Notes: generated by a model from the letters alone, not told the origin. 64,000 nt of DNA from Polynucleobacter meluiroseus (GCA_945881875.1 CAMCVH010000001.1:434001-498000); one strand, 5' to 3'. Shown: positions 25,728-36,106, numbered from the stretch's first letter. Numbers and translations: made by a program.

Positions 25728-27146
25728 ATGCAATTCGCTAACGAAATCTTCTTTTTGGTTGTTGCCATCATTGTATGGGGGCTATTTTTCGGGTCGAATT
25801 TATTATTTAGACTAAGGAAGATCAATCAGCCAGAGGCATTTTGGTTGATTGCGCTGGCTTTAAATGCCACTTCAATGACCCTATTTGCGCTTGCAAGCAG
25901 TACTCACTTAGTACTTGTCACTTTGGGCAATACTTTTCTGATTGCCAATATTGTTTATTTAGCCTTATTTTGTCGATCTTTAAGAAGCCCAGTTGATCAA
26001 GGATTAAAAATCGTTGCACCAATAGGTATTTTGATTTTTGGCCTGATATTTGAGTATCTGAGACATAACGGCACCTTTACAGAGCGGGTGACATTTGTCA
26101 GCGTTGGTGCAAGCATCTGTCTTATTTGGGAACTAATAGAGCTGAAGAATTTAAGAAAGTCTCATCCTAAACAACTGACATTTTTATTCTTTACGATTGG
26201 TGCAGAATTAGCTTTAACTTTTGCAAGATTATTTATTTTGTACAACAGCAGCACAGACTCAATAAACAATCTATATCAAGAGGCCCCATTAAGTACAGCG
26301 GTAAGATGGTCATGGGTAGGTGTTTCAATCCTATCTTATATCGCCATTATTGGCTATTGGATGGAAAGGCTCAGTATTGAAAATGCTCAAACCATTCGAG
26401 AAAATTTAGAAATTACTTCGCTTCTAAAAGAGAAGGAGCAATTGATCTACGGCTTGATGAAAGCTAACAAGACTTCCGCAACCGGTGCCTTGTCTGCTTC
26501 GATTGCTCATGAGTTAAATCAACCTCTTGGTGCTTCCAATTTAAATATTCAATTGCTTAAGATGAAATTGGAGCAAGGAACATTAAATCCAGAGCTAGGG
26601 AAAGAAATTTTAGAGTCCCTAGCAAACGACAATCAGCGAGCAGCCACCATCGTTAAATCTCTAAGATCTATTTTTAATGAAGATAAATCTCAATCCGAAC
26701 ATGTTCACATCAGTAATTTAGTCACTCAGGTTCTTGACATCGTTAATCCTGAAATCAAGTTTAACAATATCAAAATTGAAGAAAATATTAATAGTAAATA
26801 TTATGTTGAAGTTAATTCTGCTGAAGTCATTCAGGTGCTTCTCAATCTTCTTAATAATGCCATTCAAGCACTTAGCCAATTAGATCAGCCCCACAAGATG
26901 ATTGTTTTAGAAGTTTTGGATGGTTTAGATTTTGTTGAAATAAGTGTTACTGATAATGGCCATGGCGTTACATCTGAATACCAACCTCAACTGTTTGAAC
27001 TTCTCAATACCACTAAGAAAACAGGTATGGGTCTAGGTCTTTGGTTATCTAGACATATTGTTACTCGGCACAAAGGATCTATCCATTATGAAGATGCTGT
27101 AGGTGGTGGCGCTAGATTTGTGATTAGATTTCCGTCGACTACTTAA
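25728..27146 (+). CDS. Sensor histidine kinase with 7-span membrane sensor
   Basis: A 472-residue kinase. Residues about 5-220 hold seven hydrophobic spans like a 7TM sensor, followed by a short coiled linker. The phospho-acceptor is in ASIAHELNQPLGASN (about 258-272). ATPase boxes are LLNLLNNAIQALSQ (N), VTDNGHGV (G1) and TGMGLGLWLSRHIV (G2). The group is that of FixL/DctB-like kinases with the HELNQPL box. There is no adjacent regulator; the FixJ-type protein at 11.2 kb is a possible partner. The bidirectional terminator at 27181 follows. Confidence 0.92.
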   Translation: MQFANEIFFLVVAIIVWGLFFGSNLLFRLRKINQPEAFWLIALALNATSMTLFALASSTHLVLVTLGNTFLIANIVYLALFCRSLRSPVDQGLKIVAPIGILIFGLIFEYLRHNGTFTERVTFVSVGASICLIWELIELKNLRKSHPKQLTFLFFTIGAELALTFARLFILYNSSTDSINNLYQEAPLSTAVRWSWVGVSILSYIAIIGYWMERLSIENAQTIRENLEITSLLKEKEQLIYGLMKANKTSATGALSASIAHELNQPLGASNLNIQLLKMKLEQGTLNPELGKEILESLANDNQRAATIVKSLRSIFNEDKSQSEHVHISNLVTQVLDIVNPEIKFNNIKIEENINSKYYVEVNSAEVIQVLLNLLNNAIQALSQLDQPHKMIVLEVLDGLDFVEISVTDNGHGVTSEYQPQLFELLNTTKKTGMGLGLWLSRHIVTRHKGSIHYEDAVGGGARFVIRFPSTT

Positions 27147-27180
27147 TGGTCGACCGTCGAGAGATTGGGACTGATCTAGA

Positions 27181-27214
27181 AATAAATAAAGGGCTTCTAA
27201 GCCCTTTATTTATT
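27181..27214. terminator. Perfect 16-bp terminator hairpin
   Basis: AATAAATAAAGGGCTT and its exact reverse complement AAGCCCTTTATTTATT are separated by two bases. It lies between the convergent histidine kinase gene and tRNA-Ser and can end both transcripts. Confidence 0.88.
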
Positions 27215-27222
27215 GAGTATAT

Positions 27223-27314
27223 TGGCGGAGAAGAGAAGATTCGAACTTCCGATCCAGGTTTCCCCAGATGCTCCCTTAGCAGGGGAGTGCCTTCGACCAC
27301 TCGGCCACTTCTCC
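27223..27314 (-). tRNA. tRNA-Ser (anticodon GCT)
   Basis: Minus strand: GGAGAAGTGGCCGAGTGG opens the acceptor and D arm; the anticodon loop is CTGCTAA, giving GCT; there is a long variable arm typical of serine tRNA; GTTCGAATC is the T loop; the acceptor ends TTCTCCGCCA with an encoded CCA. It decodes AGC and AGU. Its site after lysC is common in Burkholderiales. Confidence 0.96.
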
Positions 27315-27358
27315 GTATCATTTCACTGAATTAAATCAGTGAAGTTGATGATTTTAGA

Positions 27359-28609
27359 TTACTTTTGGTCTAACTCAAAAGCTTTATGTAGAGCACGTAC
27401 TGCTAATTCCATGTATTTCTCATCAATTAAGACAGAAATCTTAATTTCGCTAGTTGAGATCATCTGAATATTGATGCCCTCTTCTGACAATGTGCGGAAC
27501 ATTTTGCTGGCAATACCAACATGAGAACGCATACCAACACCCACAACAGATACCTTAGATACTTTAGGATCACCTAAGATTTCTTTAGCCTGAATGTGTG
27601 ATTGCACTTGGCTCTTTAAAAGATCAAAGGCTTTTTGATATTCAGCACGCGGCACTGTGAATGTGAAATCAGTCTTACCATCAACAGATTGGTTTTGAAT
27701 GATCATGTCCACATCAATATTGGCATCCGCAATCGGTCCCAAAATTTGATAAGCAATACCCGGTTTGTCAGGCACACCTAAAACGGTGATCTTTGCTTCG
27801 TCGCGAGCGAAAGCAATACCCGAAATAACAGCAGCTTCCATAGTTTCTTCTTCCTCGAAAGTAATCAAAGTACCCGAATTCATTTCTTGTTCGAGTGACA
27901 TCAGTGGATCAGTTAATGATGAAAGTACACGTGTCTTCACACGATACTTGCCAGCAAATTCAACTGAACGAATTTGTAATACTTTTGAACCTAAGCTAGC
28001 CATTTCTAGCATTTCTTCAAAAGTGATTTTATCTAAACGACGAGCATCTTCACAAACACGCGGGTCGGTGGTGTAAACACCATCAACATCGGTATAGATG
28101 AGGCACTCATCAGCCTCAAGAGCTGCTGCAACAGCAACTGCTGAAGTATCAGAACCACCGCGACCTAAAGTCGTGATGTTGCCGTTTTCATCAACACCCT
28201 GGAAACCAGTAATAACAACTGCTTTGCCTGCATTAAGATCGGCTAAAACTTTTTTACCATCAATACCCTGAATACGAGCTTTTGTGTATGAAGAGTCTGT
28301 TTTGATAACTACTTGCCAGCCAGCATAACTAACAGCAGGAACACCCTGTGATTGCAAGGCAAGTGCTAATAAACCAGAACTCACCTGCTCACCAGTTGAA
28401 GCAATCTGATCCAACTCACGAGGATCAGGATTGGCATTAATTTCTATGGCAAGACCGATGAGACGGTTTGTTTCTCCAGACATCGCTGAAGGCACCACAA
28501 CAACTTGGTGACCAGCTTTCATCCACTTAGCAACTCGCTTGGCAACGTTTTGGATGCGCTCCACTGAGCCCATCGACGTACCACCATATTTATGAACAAT
28601 TAGAGCCAT
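27359..28609 (-). CDS. lysC: Aspartate kinase
   Basis: Phosphorylates aspartate for lysine, threonine and methionine synthesis. The first nine residues of the track ORF are not family-like; the ATG at 28609 gives MALIVHKYGGTSMGSVERIQ, the standard start, 416 residues. The kinase domain has KYGGTSMGS and GRGGSDTSAVAVAAAL; two ACT domains (about 260-410: ITVLGVPDKPGIAYQIL and VSVVGVGMRSHVGIASKMF) give feedback control. No good ribosome site is seen, but a terminator-like hairpin lies in the leader. The order accA-tilS-lysC-tRNA-Ser is conserved in the group. Confidence 0.95.
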   Translation of the reverse strand: MALIVHKYGGTSMGSVERIQNVAKRVAKWMKAGHQVVVVPSAMSGETNRLIGLAIEINANPDPRELDQIASTGEQVSSGLLALALQSQGVPAVSYAGWQVVIKTDSSYTKARIQGIDGKKVLADLNAGKAVVITGFQGVDENGNITTLGRGGSDTSAVAVAAALEADECLIYTDVDGVYTTDPRVCEDARRLDKITFEEMLEMASLGSKVLQIRSVEFAGKYRVKTRVLSSLTDPLMSLEQEMNSGTLITFEEEETMEAAVISGIAFARDEAKITVLGVPDKPGIAYQILGPIADANIDVDMIIQNQSVDGKTDFTFTVPRAEYQKAFDLLKSQVQSHIQAKEILGDPKVSKVSVVGVGMRSHVGIASKMFRTLSEEGINIQMISTSEIKISVLIDEKYMELAVRALHKAFELDQK

Positions 28610-28625
28610 GTGTATGAAATATCGT

Positions 28626-28648
28626 AAAAATCGCACCCAAGAGGTGCG
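28626..28648 (-). terminator. Terminator-like hairpin just before lysC
   Basis: On the minus strand CGCACC-TCTTG-GGTGCG is followed by ATTTTT. It ends about 17 bases before the lysC start. It either ends tilS transcription or attenuates lysC. Confidence 0.55.
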
Positions 28649-28794
28649 TTAACTGACAAAAGTATGATTTTACACGTTTACGAGGAAGGTCTTATAAGTA
28701 TTTCAATAGAAGACTTCACAGCCATCTCACTTAAAAAAATTTCAGGGCTTTTAATTTGGCACTTAAGTTATTTTTAGAACTTCTATTTCCTTAC

Positions 28795-28811
28795 TTGCAA
28801 AATAGGTGCAA
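28795..28811. promoter_or_regulatory. Inverted repeat before the antitoxin-like gene
   Basis: TTGCA and TGCAA lie seven bases apart, 42 bases before the ATG of the HTH gene, near possible -10 sequences (TATATA, TACAAT). Antitoxins of this type repress their own promoters, so this is a candidate self-operator. Confidence 0.4.
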
Positions 28812-28852
28812 TATATACGCAACTTACGTACAATTAAAAGCAAGGAGTAAAT

Positions 28853-29167
28853 ATGAAAAAACGTAATTTATTTTTAGAGTTGTCAGAAGGAGTAGTCGCT
28901 CTAAAAAAAGAGCGGGCCGGTAAATTAACGCTAAAAAAATATAAAGTTCCTATTAAGCCAGCCCCAGATATTACGGCTGATGAGCTAACATCCCTTCGCG
29001 AAAAACTGGGTCTCTCACGACCAGTATTTGCTAGCTTCATACGTACCAATCCAAGAACAGTTGAAAATTGGGAGCAAGGTCGAGCTAAACCAAATGCTCA
29101 AGCTGCCTTGATTATCAAATTGGTTTCTAGATATCCTCAAACATTTGAGATGCTAGCAAGTATCTAA
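28853..29167 (+). CDS. NadS/HigA-like antitoxin, without a visible toxin
   Basis: A 104-residue HTH protein. The N-terminal half (ELSEGVVALKKERAGKLTLKKYKV) and the Xre HTH (ADELTSLREKLGLSRPVFASFIRTNPRTVENWEQGRAKPNAQAALIIKLV) match the NadS/HigA-2 group that partners RelE/HigB-type toxins. The toxin gene normally lies just upstream; the 216 bases there hold no open frame. AAGGAG lies six bases before the ATG. It is inserted on the opposite strand between tilS and lysC, genes that are usually adjacent. Confidence 0.82.
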   Translation: MKKRNLFLELSEGVVALKKERAGKLTLKKYKVPIKPAPDITADELTSLREKLGLSRPVFASFIRTNPRTVENWEQGRAKPNAQAALIIKLVSRYPQTFEMLASI

Positions 29168-30546
29168 GTTGCTTGCCACTCTGGGCTAATTCTTGGGCCA
29201 TGATCTGTAACCCAATCAGCGCTGATGCCAATTCCTGCGACAGCAACTAGCTCTGTTCCAATATAAAGTAATAGCAGATCTCTTTGCCATGGAGGAATGC
29301 CTGCTTCTTGGTAAAGATTTTTGAGGGTTTTTCTAGGTCTTCCCGGATGTACTTTGAACTTCTCACCACCATCACGTGCCATCGTATTAACTAAACCTTT
29401 TTTCTTGGCCTCATCAAAGCGATCTTTGGGAATACCTAGTTTTTTAGTATTGCTTGGTAATTTTTTGAAGACCCACTCACCCGCCTGATTAGCTTCAGTG
29501 TTTTTATTTTGCTTCTCTTGATTCGATTGCTGAGCATTAATTGTTAAGACGCCTCGCCACAAGCGGATAAGGTGGTCATCATGCTGCCATTGAAGCTGGG
29601 CATCAGTTCTTACTTCTAATAAATCTTGCCACCAAGATGCAAGTCGCTCAGCGCTTGGATGGCTCAATTGATTTTGATGTAACCAACGGCGCAGAGCATT
29701 AGAGGCTCTGGCTTGATTGGTTTTGTAAAGCCTCACTAAGTTGGTTTTAGATAAACCTTCTTTAGTGACAATTAAACCTAAATCAATATCCGCCAATTGA
29801 TTGAGTAACTCTTGAGCCTCAGCGATGTGTTTAGCACTCCTAGCTAAATTGGCAATAGCACCCTGCTGAGTTTTTTCTAATTGAGGTAAGAGTGTTTTTC
29901 TAATAGCATTTCTGCGATAGCTCTCATCCTGATTGCTAGGATCTTCGATCCATTTCAAACGATGTTTTTTAGCGTAAGCCTCAAGCTCTTCTCGACGCAT
30001 CTCTAAAAAAGGTCGCCAAATATGAATATTGATTGGGAGATTTTTCTTTGTATTTTTTGTTGTGATTTTTTTAGTGTTATTGCTTTTATTAGCAGGCATG
30101 CCGGATAAGCCAGCTAGCCCGGCTCCGCGCATCATCTGAATCAGAATGGTCTCTGCTTGATCATCTAGATGATGAGCTACCAGAAGATCTTCAATTTGGT
30201 GTTCATGGCACATTTCGTAAAGAGCTTGGTATCTAAGGTCTCTTGCTTGAGACTCAATATTGGAGGCTTGTTGAAGTTGTACGTTTCTAGTGTCGAAATG
30301 ACAACTCCACTTTTTTGCTAACTGTTGACAATGCTTCTGCCATAGATCAGCCTCTTTCTGTATCCCGTGATGCACATGAAATGCGTAAACATTTTCTGGG
30401 CCCTGAGCTTGGATGCTTGCATGCAACAAAACAGCAGAATCCAAACCCCCACTAAAAGCGACAGCCAAACGAGTTGGCTGTTTTGTGATCGCTTTTTTAA
30501 TGAGTTTGGTTTTACTTGTCTTTGTTGGTGTCTTTAAATTTGCCAT
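29164..30546 (-). CDS. tilS: tRNA(Ile)-lysidine synthase
   Basis: A 460-residue N-type ATP pyrophosphatase that attaches lysine to C34 of tRNA-Ile(CAU). The PP-loop [15 protein letters not shown] is at about 28-42; [26 protein letters not shown] and [22 protein letters not shown] follow; the C-terminal TilS domain has [30 protein letters not shown]. It begins inside accA by 35 bases. The basic, Thr/Lys-rich lead of about 25 residues may be partly untranslated. Confidence 0.95.
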   Translation of the reverse strand: MANLKTPTKTSKTKLIKKAITKQPTRLAVAFSGGLDSAVLLHASIQAQGPENVYAFHVHHGIQKEADLWQKHCQQLAKKWSCHFDTRNVQLQQASNIESQARDLRYQALYEMCHEHQIEDLLVAHHLDDQAETILIQMMRGAGLAGLSGMPANKSNNTKKITTKNTKKNLPINIHIWRPFLEMRREELEAYAKKHRLKWIEDPSNQDESYRRNAIRKTLLPQLEKTQQGAIANLARSAKHIAEAQELLNQLADIDLGLIVTKEGLSKTNLVRLYKTNQARASNALRRWLHQNQLSHPSAERLASWWQDLLEVRTDAQLQWQHDDHLIRLWRGVLTINAQQSNQEKQNKNTEANQAGEWVFKKLPSNTKKLGIPKDRFDEAKKKGLVNTMARDGGEKFKVHPGRPRKTLKNLYQEAGIPPWQRDLLLLYIGTELVAVAGIGISADWVTDHGPRISPEWQAT

Positions 30547-31483
30547 AGCTCATTAAGCGCTCATGACGACGCTCGAGGAGTTCATCCACACCCATGGTTT
30601 GGAATTGACGAAGTGAATCAGCCAAGGCGCGCTTTAATAGTGCAGCCATGCCTGCGTGATCACGATGAGCACCACCTAATGGTTCACTGACGATCTTGTC
30701 AATTAAACCTAAAGCTTTTAAACGCAATGCAGTTAAAGCCAGTTGCTCTGCTGCTTCCGGTGCTTTTTCAGCAGTTTTCCAAAGAATCGAGGCACAACCT
30801 TCTGGAGATATCACCGAGTAAGTTGAGAACTGAAGCATTTGCACCATGTCGCCCATTGCAATGGCTAAAGCACCGCCCGAACCACCCTCACCAATAATGG
30901 TTGAGATGATAGGTACTCTGAGTTCAGCCTGAACATAAAGGTTATGACCAATTGCCTCTGACTGATTGCGCTCTTCTGCATCAATGCCCGGGAAAGCACC
31001 TGGCGTATCGACGAAGGTGAAAACTGGAATATTGAATTTTTCTGCCAAACGCATCAAGCGTTTAGCTTTTCTGTAACCCTCTGGGCGACTCATACCAAAG
31101 TTACGCATGGCACGCTCTTTGGTGTCTCGGCCTTTTTGATGACCAATGATCATGCAAGGCATGCCGTTAAAGCGGGCTAAGCCACCAATCATAGATTGAT
31201 CATCTGCAAAGTTTCTGTCGCCGTGTAACTCGTGGAAGTCTGTGAAGATGTGGTTCACATAATCCATCGTGTAGGGGCGTTGTGGGTGTCGTGCAATTTG
31301 CGCTACCTGCCAAGGAGTCAAGCGAGCGTAGAGATCTTTCGTGAGTAACTGACTTTTTTCAGAAAGTTTGCCGATCTCTTCTGAGATATCAACAACAGAC
31401 TCATCTTGCACAAATCGTAATTCTTCAATCTTTTGTTCGAGCTCAGCGATGGGCTGTTCGAATTCTAGGAAAGTTATTTTCAT
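30512..31483 (-). CDS. accA: Acetyl-CoA carboxylase carboxyltransferase, subunit alpha
   Basis: A 323-residue crotonase-fold subunit that, with AccD, transfers CO2 from biotin to acetyl-CoA in fatty-acid synthesis. It opens with [24 protein letters not shown] and holds [43 protein letters not shown] and [21 protein letters not shown]. Length is standard. It overlaps tilS at its 3-prime end, so the two are co-transcribed. Confidence 0.97.
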   Translation of the reverse strand: MKITFLEFEQPIAELEQKIEELRFVQDESVVDISEEIGKLSEKSQLLTKDLYARLTPWQVAQIARHPQRPYTMDYVNHIFTDFHELHGDRNFADDQSMIGGLARFNGMPCMIIGHQKGRDTKERAMRNFGMSRPEGYRKAKRLMRLAEKFNIPVFTFVDTPGAFPGIDAEERNQSEAIGHNLYVQAELRVPIISTIIGEGGSGGALAIAMGDMVQMLQFSTYSVISPEGCASILWKTAEKAPEAAEQLALTALRLKALGLIDKIVSEPLGGAHRDHAGMAALLKRALADSLRQFQTMGVDELLERRHERLMSYGKFKDTNKDK

Positions 31484-31654
31484 GGACTCTATTCTAATAT
31501 CTCTTAGGGCTTATACCTAATGTTTTGACACCCCAAGCGTTAATGCTAAAAAAGCTACTTTTGAGTATTTTCTTAGGTTTTTACTCGGTTTTTTGCTGTT
31601 TTATGGTGTTTTTTGCTGTATTTGAATATTTTCAGCAGTTTTTCGCTGATGGGG

Positions 31655-32419
31655 TTATGCGAGTAACGGATCAATGCTGCGCCACATATACCAAGTAGCA
31701 ATGGTTCGGTAAGGCTCCCAGTTAGCGGCGACCTCTTTTGCTTCATTTCTAGAAACTGGCTCTCCACTGAAGTAGGCCTGTGAGATAGCTTTGATTAAAC
31801 CAACATCATCTAAGGGCAAGATATTAGGTCTCATGAGATAGAAGATGAGAAACATCTCAGCTGTCCAGCGGCCAATACCCCTGATAGCCGTTAATTCAGC
31901 AATCACAGTTTCGTCATCCAACTTATCCCACTGTGCGCAATGAAGACCGCCGTTATCAAAGTGAATAGCTAAGTCACGGATGTACTCTACTTTCCTAAGA
32001 GAAAGGCCAGCATCTCTTAATTCCATTAACTCCAGCTTAAGGATGGCCTGAGGATTAAATTTTCTACTTTTCTTTTTAGTAGCATCCAGTACTTTGTTCC
32101 AAATCGACTGCGCAGCCTTCACTGAAATTTGCTGCCCAACGATGGCTCTTGCCAGCGTTTGAAATGCATCACCACGAGTTGTTAAAAATCCAGCATTGGG
32201 ATACTTCGGAATGAGCTTTCGCAACATGCGGTCTTGCTTCATTAAAGCAGCACAGCCAGCGTCCCAATAATCGGGAGCTATTAAATTAATTGGTTCTACT
32301 AACTCCAATGGCTCTTTTGGCTCAGTTGATTTGGCTGAGCTTGTTACCTTAGCTAGCTTAGTTGGCTTGAGCAGCTTTGTGTGTTGAGCTGTTTTAGCCA
32401 CTTTGGAGATATATGGCAT
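31655..32419 (-). CDS. DNA-3-methyladenine glycosylase, AlkA/HhH-GPD family
   Basis: A base-excision repair enzyme. The ATG at 32419 ([12 protein letters not shown]) shares one base with the cysS stop (TAATG), and is preferred to the longer track start; 254 residues. AIVGQQISVKAAQSIWNKV and LRDAGLSLRKVEYIRDLA come first, then the helix-hairpin-helix LTAIRGIGRWTAEMFLIFYL, with the catalytic Asp in LPLDDVGLIKA. The first 60 residues are low-complexity Lys/Thr/Pro/Glu. Substrate range (alkylated purines) is inferred. Confidence 0.9.
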   Translation of the reverse strand: MPYISKVAKTAQHTKLLKPTKLAKVTSSAKSTEPKEPLELVEPINLIAPDYWDAGCAALMKQDRMLRKLIPKYPNAGFLTTRGDAFQTLARAIVGQQISVKAAQSIWNKVLDATKKKSRKFNPQAILKLELMELRDAGLSLRKVEYIRDLAIHFDNGGLHCAQWDKLDDETVIAELTAIRGIGRWTAEMFLIFYLMRPNILPLDDVGLIKAISQAYFSGEPVSRNEAKEVAANWEPYRTIATWYMWRSIDPLLA

Positions 32420-33825
32420 TAAGCCCGTCTCCATAGAGTGATGCCATCTGGCTTGTCTTCCAAGACAACTCCCTGCGCCAATAAGTCTTGGCGGATTTGA
32501 TCAGCTTTCGCAAACTCTTTGGCTTGCTTAGCAAGAGCTCGCACTTGTATCGCAGCTTCAATAGCGATCGCATCCGTTGCTTCGGCATCACGACCGCCAC
32601 TGCCCTGCAGAAAGTCTTGAGGTGTTCGCTCTAACAGGCCTAGGAGCTTGGCTAATTGCTTGAGCTCTCTGGCTAAGTCACGCTGGGTATCACCCTCTGC
32701 TTTATTGATCTCATTGGCCAATTCGAAAAGAATCGCAATCGCTTCTGGGGTGTTGAAGTCATCCCCCATCACTTTGACAAAGCGTGTGCGCCACTCACTC
32801 TGCTTGCTGTAACTAGGTATATTTTCAACACTTGAAAGTGCGTTATATAAACGCGTTAATCCTTGCTTAGCTTCCTCAAGGTGGGCATCAGAGTAATTAA
32901 GCGGGCTGCGGTAATGGGCCTTAAGGATGAAGAATCTCACCACCTCAGGATCGAACACTTTTAATACTTCTCGAATCGTGAAGAAGTTACCCACTGACTT
33001 AGACATTTTCTCTTCATTCACACGCACAAAGCCATTGTGCATCCAGGTGTTCACAAAAGGCTTACCATTCTCATCCGGGAAAGCGCCTTCACTTTGTGCG
33101 ATTTCATTTTCATGATGAGGGAACTGTAAATCCGCACCACCCCCATGAATATCAAAGTGATGTCCAAGTAATTGACAACTCATGGCTGAGCACTCAATGT
33201 GCCAGCCAGGTCGACCCACTCCCCAAGGAGACTGCCACTTGGTATCTTCTGGCTCTTCTGCTTTAGCTGACTTCCAAAGAACAAAATCAAGAGGATCTTG
33301 TTTGCTGCTGGCAACCGCTACACGCTCACCTGCGCGCAGGTCATCTAGAGTCTTACCAGACAAGCGGCCATAGTTTTTAAAATTTCTAACGGCGTAGTTC
33401 ACATCACCATCAGTGGCTTGATAGGCATAGTTGTTATCGATGAGTCGGGTGATGATGTCTTGCATCTGCGGCACATAATCAGTAGCTCTTGGCTCATAAG
33501 TCGGCTTCTCAATACACAAAGCATCGGCGTCCTCATGCATGGCATCGATAAAGCGCTGGGTTAATTCTTTAATAGTTTCTTTATTTTCAACAGCTCGCTT
33601 GATGATCTTGTCATCAATATCTGTGATATTTCTGACATAGGTCACTTCAAAGCCAGATGCTCTTAACCAGCGCTGCACCATGTCAAATACCACCATCACA
33701 CGGGCATGGCCAATATGACAAAAATCATAAACTGTCATACCGCAAACATAGAGCTTGACCTTACCCGGCACGATAGGGGTAAATGGCTCTTTTTGGCGCG
33801 TTAAGGTGTTAAAGATTTGGAGCAT
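32419..33825 (-). CDS. cysS: Cysteinyl-tRNA synthetase
   Basis: A 468-residue class I synthetase. The HIGH motif is [10 protein letters not shown], with zinc ligands CGM (about 28), and HHEN region [20 protein letters not shown]; the KMSKS loop is [12 protein letters not shown]. The DALR anticodon domain follows. It leads a two-gene unit with the glycosylase gene. Length and layout are normal. Confidence 0.97.
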   Translation of the reverse strand: MLQIFNTLTRQKEPFTPIVPGKVKLYVCGMTVYDFCHIGHARVMVVFDMVQRWLRASGFEVTYVRNITDIDDKIIKRAVENKETIKELTQRFIDAMHEDADALCIEKPTYEPRATDYVPQMQDIITRLIDNNYAYQATDGDVNYAVRNFKNYGRLSGKTLDDLRAGERVAVASSKQDPLDFVLWKSAKAEEPEDTKWQSPWGVGRPGWHIECSAMSCQLLGHHFDIHGGGADLQFPHHENEIAQSEGAFPDENGKPFVNTWMHNGFVRVNEEKMSKSVGNFFTIREVLKVFDPEVVRFFILKAHYRSPLNYSDAHLEEAKQGLTRLYNALSSVENIPSYSKQSEWRTRFVKVMGDDFNTPEAIAILFELANEINKAEGDTQRDLARELKQLAKLLGLLERTPQDFLQGSGGRDAEATDAIAIEAAIQVRALAKQAKEFAKADQIRQDLLAQGVVLEDKPDGITLWRRA

Positions 33826-34004
33826 GGGAGCTTGTTTTAATAGTTATTGTTTGAGACTAATCGAACTGAGTTTTAACTGAGTTTGAACGAACAGGGCATC
33901 ATTTGTTAGACTGAATGTGAAGTATAGCGAATTCAGTACCCACCCAATCAATCATTGCGCTTAAAATCATGCTTTTACTGACTCAACCAGCGAGACCACA
34001 AAAT

Positions 34005-34700
34005 ATGCAAATCAAAACTCTTGGCAAGCTAGTCCAAGCCAGCATGCTTTCTCTCGCTTGCGTTTACTCAGTCAGCGCCCTTTCACAAACAATGCCTAGT
34101 GCTCCAAAACCCACGCGTGAGAGTATTGCTGCCAAATCTGACCCCTCGCCTTTTGAATTAGGACCCAATGCTGTTCAATCTGCTCAAATGCAACCATCAC
34201 TTGCAACACCATTTATCGTTTTACAAAAGGTGCCTGAGCCAAAGAATAAAAATGCTATACCTGGGGATATCTATAAATTAATCAGTGATAAAAAATATCC
34301 TGAAGCTATCAAAGCAATTGAGGATGAACTTAAAGTTAACCCTCGTAACATTCAACTTCGCTTTATTCGCTCAAGAATCGAAATCGAGACAGGTAATTTA
34401 CCAGCGGCCAAGGCCGCTCTTTTAGAAATCACTCAACAGTTCCCAGAGATTCCAGAACCCTACAATAATCTAGCAGTACTTGAAGCAGAAACTGGTCGTC
34501 TAGAGGAAGCTCGAGAGTATTTAGAGATGGCTCTTAAGGTACAACCCAACTTTGCAACTGCTTATGAAAATTTAGGTGACGTGTATACACGACTTGCAGC
34601 AAGATCCTACGGTAAAGCATTGACGCTTGACAGAAAGTTAATACAAAACCGTCGCAAGATGAAGTTGGCTGAGGACATATTAAAACCGGTATCAAATTAA
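34005..34700 (+). CDS. Exported TPR-repeat protein
   Basis: The track ORF starts at 33969, but the ATG at 34005 gives MQIKTLGKLVQASMLSLACVYSVSALSQ, a clean Sec signal; 231 residues. After a Pro-rich linker, residues about 95-215 hold three to four TPR-like helical pairs, including PYNNLAVLEAETGRLEEAREYLEMALKVQPNFATAYENLGDVY. TPRs bind partner proteins; this is a likely periplasmic scaffold. In Burkholderiales such a gene usually sits between cysS and the ppiase, as here. Confidence 0.85.
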   Translation: MQIKTLGKLVQASMLSLACVYSVSALSQTMPSAPKPTRESIAAKSDPSPFELGPNAVQSAQMQPSLATPFIVLQKVPEPKNKNAIPGDIYKLISDKKYPEAIKAIEDELKVNPRNIQLRFIRSRIEIETGNLPAAKAALLEITQQFPEIPEPYNNLAVLEAETGRLEEAREYLEMALKVQPNFATAYENLGDVYTRLAARSYGKALTLDRKLIQNRRKMKLAEDILKPVSN

Positions 34701-34810
34701 TAGTTATCTGGTTTTATCTAATTTTTTAGTTCAGTATTTCAGTTACATTTTTAGAGTTATTTTTATTTATTACATTGAAGTTTATTTAGTCGAGAGAAAA
34801 AGGAGCTAGC

Positions 34811-35314
34811 ATGGCCAAAGTGCAACTACAAACCAGTATGGGCAACATCACATTAACTTTGAATGATGAATTAGCGCCTAAATCTACTGAAAATTTCTTA
34901 GCCTACGTTCGCTCAGGACATTACAACGGCACTATTTTTCATCGCATCATCGCTAACTTCATGATTCAAGGCGGTGGCATGACTTCAGGTCTCAAACAGA
35001 AACCAACCTTAGCAGCTATTGATAATGAAGCAGACAATGGCCTAAAAAATACAAAGGGTTCGGTTGCAATGGCTAGAACGGGTGACCCTCACTCAGCTAC
35101 ATCTCAGTTTTTTATCAACACAGTTGACAACGATTTTCTTAATTTCACAGCACCCACCTCTCAAGGCTGGGGCTATGCAGTTTTCGGTGAAGTCACCGAA
35201 GGTATGGATGTTGTTGAGTTGATTCGTCAAGTGAAGACTGCTAGCTCAGGATTCCATCAAGACGTACCCAAAGAGGATGTGACAATTATTGAAGCCACCA
35301 TTCTTGAAGAGTAA
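34811..35314 (+). CDS. ppiB: Cyclophilin-type peptidyl-prolyl isomerase
   Basis: A 167-residue single-domain cyclophilin without a signal, so cytosolic. [16 protein letters not shown] holds the catalytic Arg, and [13 protein letters not shown] the substrate pocket Gln-Phe-Phe. AAGGAG lies six bases before the ATG. Lies four bases from lpxH. Confidence 0.95.
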   Translation: MAKVQLQTSMGNITLTLNDELAPKSTENFLAYVRSGHYNGTIFHRIIANFMIQGGGMTSGLKQKPTLAAIDNEADNGLKNTKGSVAMARTGDPHSATSQFFINTVDNDFLNFTAPTSQGWGYAVFGEVTEGMDVVELIRQVKTASSGFHQDVPKEDVTIIEATILEE

Positions 35315-35317
35315 TTA

Positions 35318-36100
35318 ATGCACGCTAGCGCCGTCTTTATTTCTGATTTACACCTAACACCATCGATGCCAAGAACGGCGGCGAGGTTTTTTGAGTTTTT
35401 GGAAAAAGAGGCGCGCGCGTATGAAGCTCTGATTATCTTAGGTGACCTTTTTGAGTTTTGGGTGGGAGATGATGCTAAAGCACGCTCCCCCTTCCATCAA
35501 GAAGTAGCCCTAGCGATTAAGGCAGTGAGTCAAGCTGGCATAAAGGTTTACTTCATGCCAGGCAATCGAGACTTTTTGCTGGGTCAGCAATACGCTCAAA
35601 AAGCACAGATGACTATTTTGAGAGATCCAGAAGTGATGGTGATTGCTGATCAACCATGGCTATTAACTCATGGTGATGCTTTGTGTACTGCTGATAGTAA
35701 TTATCAAATGTTTAGGAAGGTAGTCCGTTGCCCCCTAGTGCAAAAGTTGTTTTTATTACTTCCAACATTTTTTCGGATACAAATTGCTAGCTCGTTGAGA
35801 AGCAAGAGCACTGCTAAATATCAACGAACTCAAAAGTTCACACCTGAAGTCAATAAAGTTAAGGGTGACGTAACGCTCAGTGCAACAGCCGCTCTGGTAA
35901 CTTCTCTTGATTGTCAAAAAATGATTCATGGGCACACGCATCGTCCCGGTTATCACCAAGAGACATCAGGTGGTCGCTCATGGGAGCGCTGGGTTTTATC
36001 AGATTGGGATTTTGATCACCCAGAAACAATTTTACCCAAAGGTAATGCGTTGAGCATTACCTCTGAAGGTATCCGTTCTCTGGATTTAGTTAGCTCTTAA
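35318..36100 (+). CDS. lpxH: UDP-2,3-diacylglucosamine diphosphatase
   Basis: A 260-residue calcineurin-like enzyme of lipid A synthesis that yields lipid X. Metal-ligand motifs in order: FISDLHLTPSMP, GDLFEFWVGDD, GNRDFLL, LLTHGDALCT and IHGHTHRP. It follows ppiB after three bases and shares that operon, a common arrangement in the group. Length is usual. Confidence 0.95.
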   Translation: MHASAVFISDLHLTPSMPRTAARFFEFLEKEARAYEALIILGDLFEFWVGDDAKARSPFHQEVALAIKAVSQAGIKVYFMPGNRDFLLGQQYAQKAQMTILRDPEVMVIADQPWLLTHGDALCTADSNYQMFRKVVRCPLVQKLFLLLPTFFRIQIASSLRSKSTAKYQRTQKFTPEVNKVKGDVTLSATAALVTSLDCQKMIHGHTHRPGYHQETSGGRSWERWVLSDWDFDHPETILPKGNALSITSEGIRSLDLVSS

Positions 36101-36106
36101 AGTTAA

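Noticed and set aside
28610-28852. Lysine riboswitch before lysC
   Set aside because: No L-box core seen; only a simple hairpin with a T run.
28834-29049. 71-codon ORF opposite the antitoxin-like gene, as a possible toxin
   Set aside because: Antisense shadow of the HTH frame; no RelE/HigB motifs and wrong place for a partner.
31484-31654. T-rich repeats (TTTTTTGCTG) after accA
   Set aside because: Short, irregular low-complexity sequence; no gene, stable hairpin or array.
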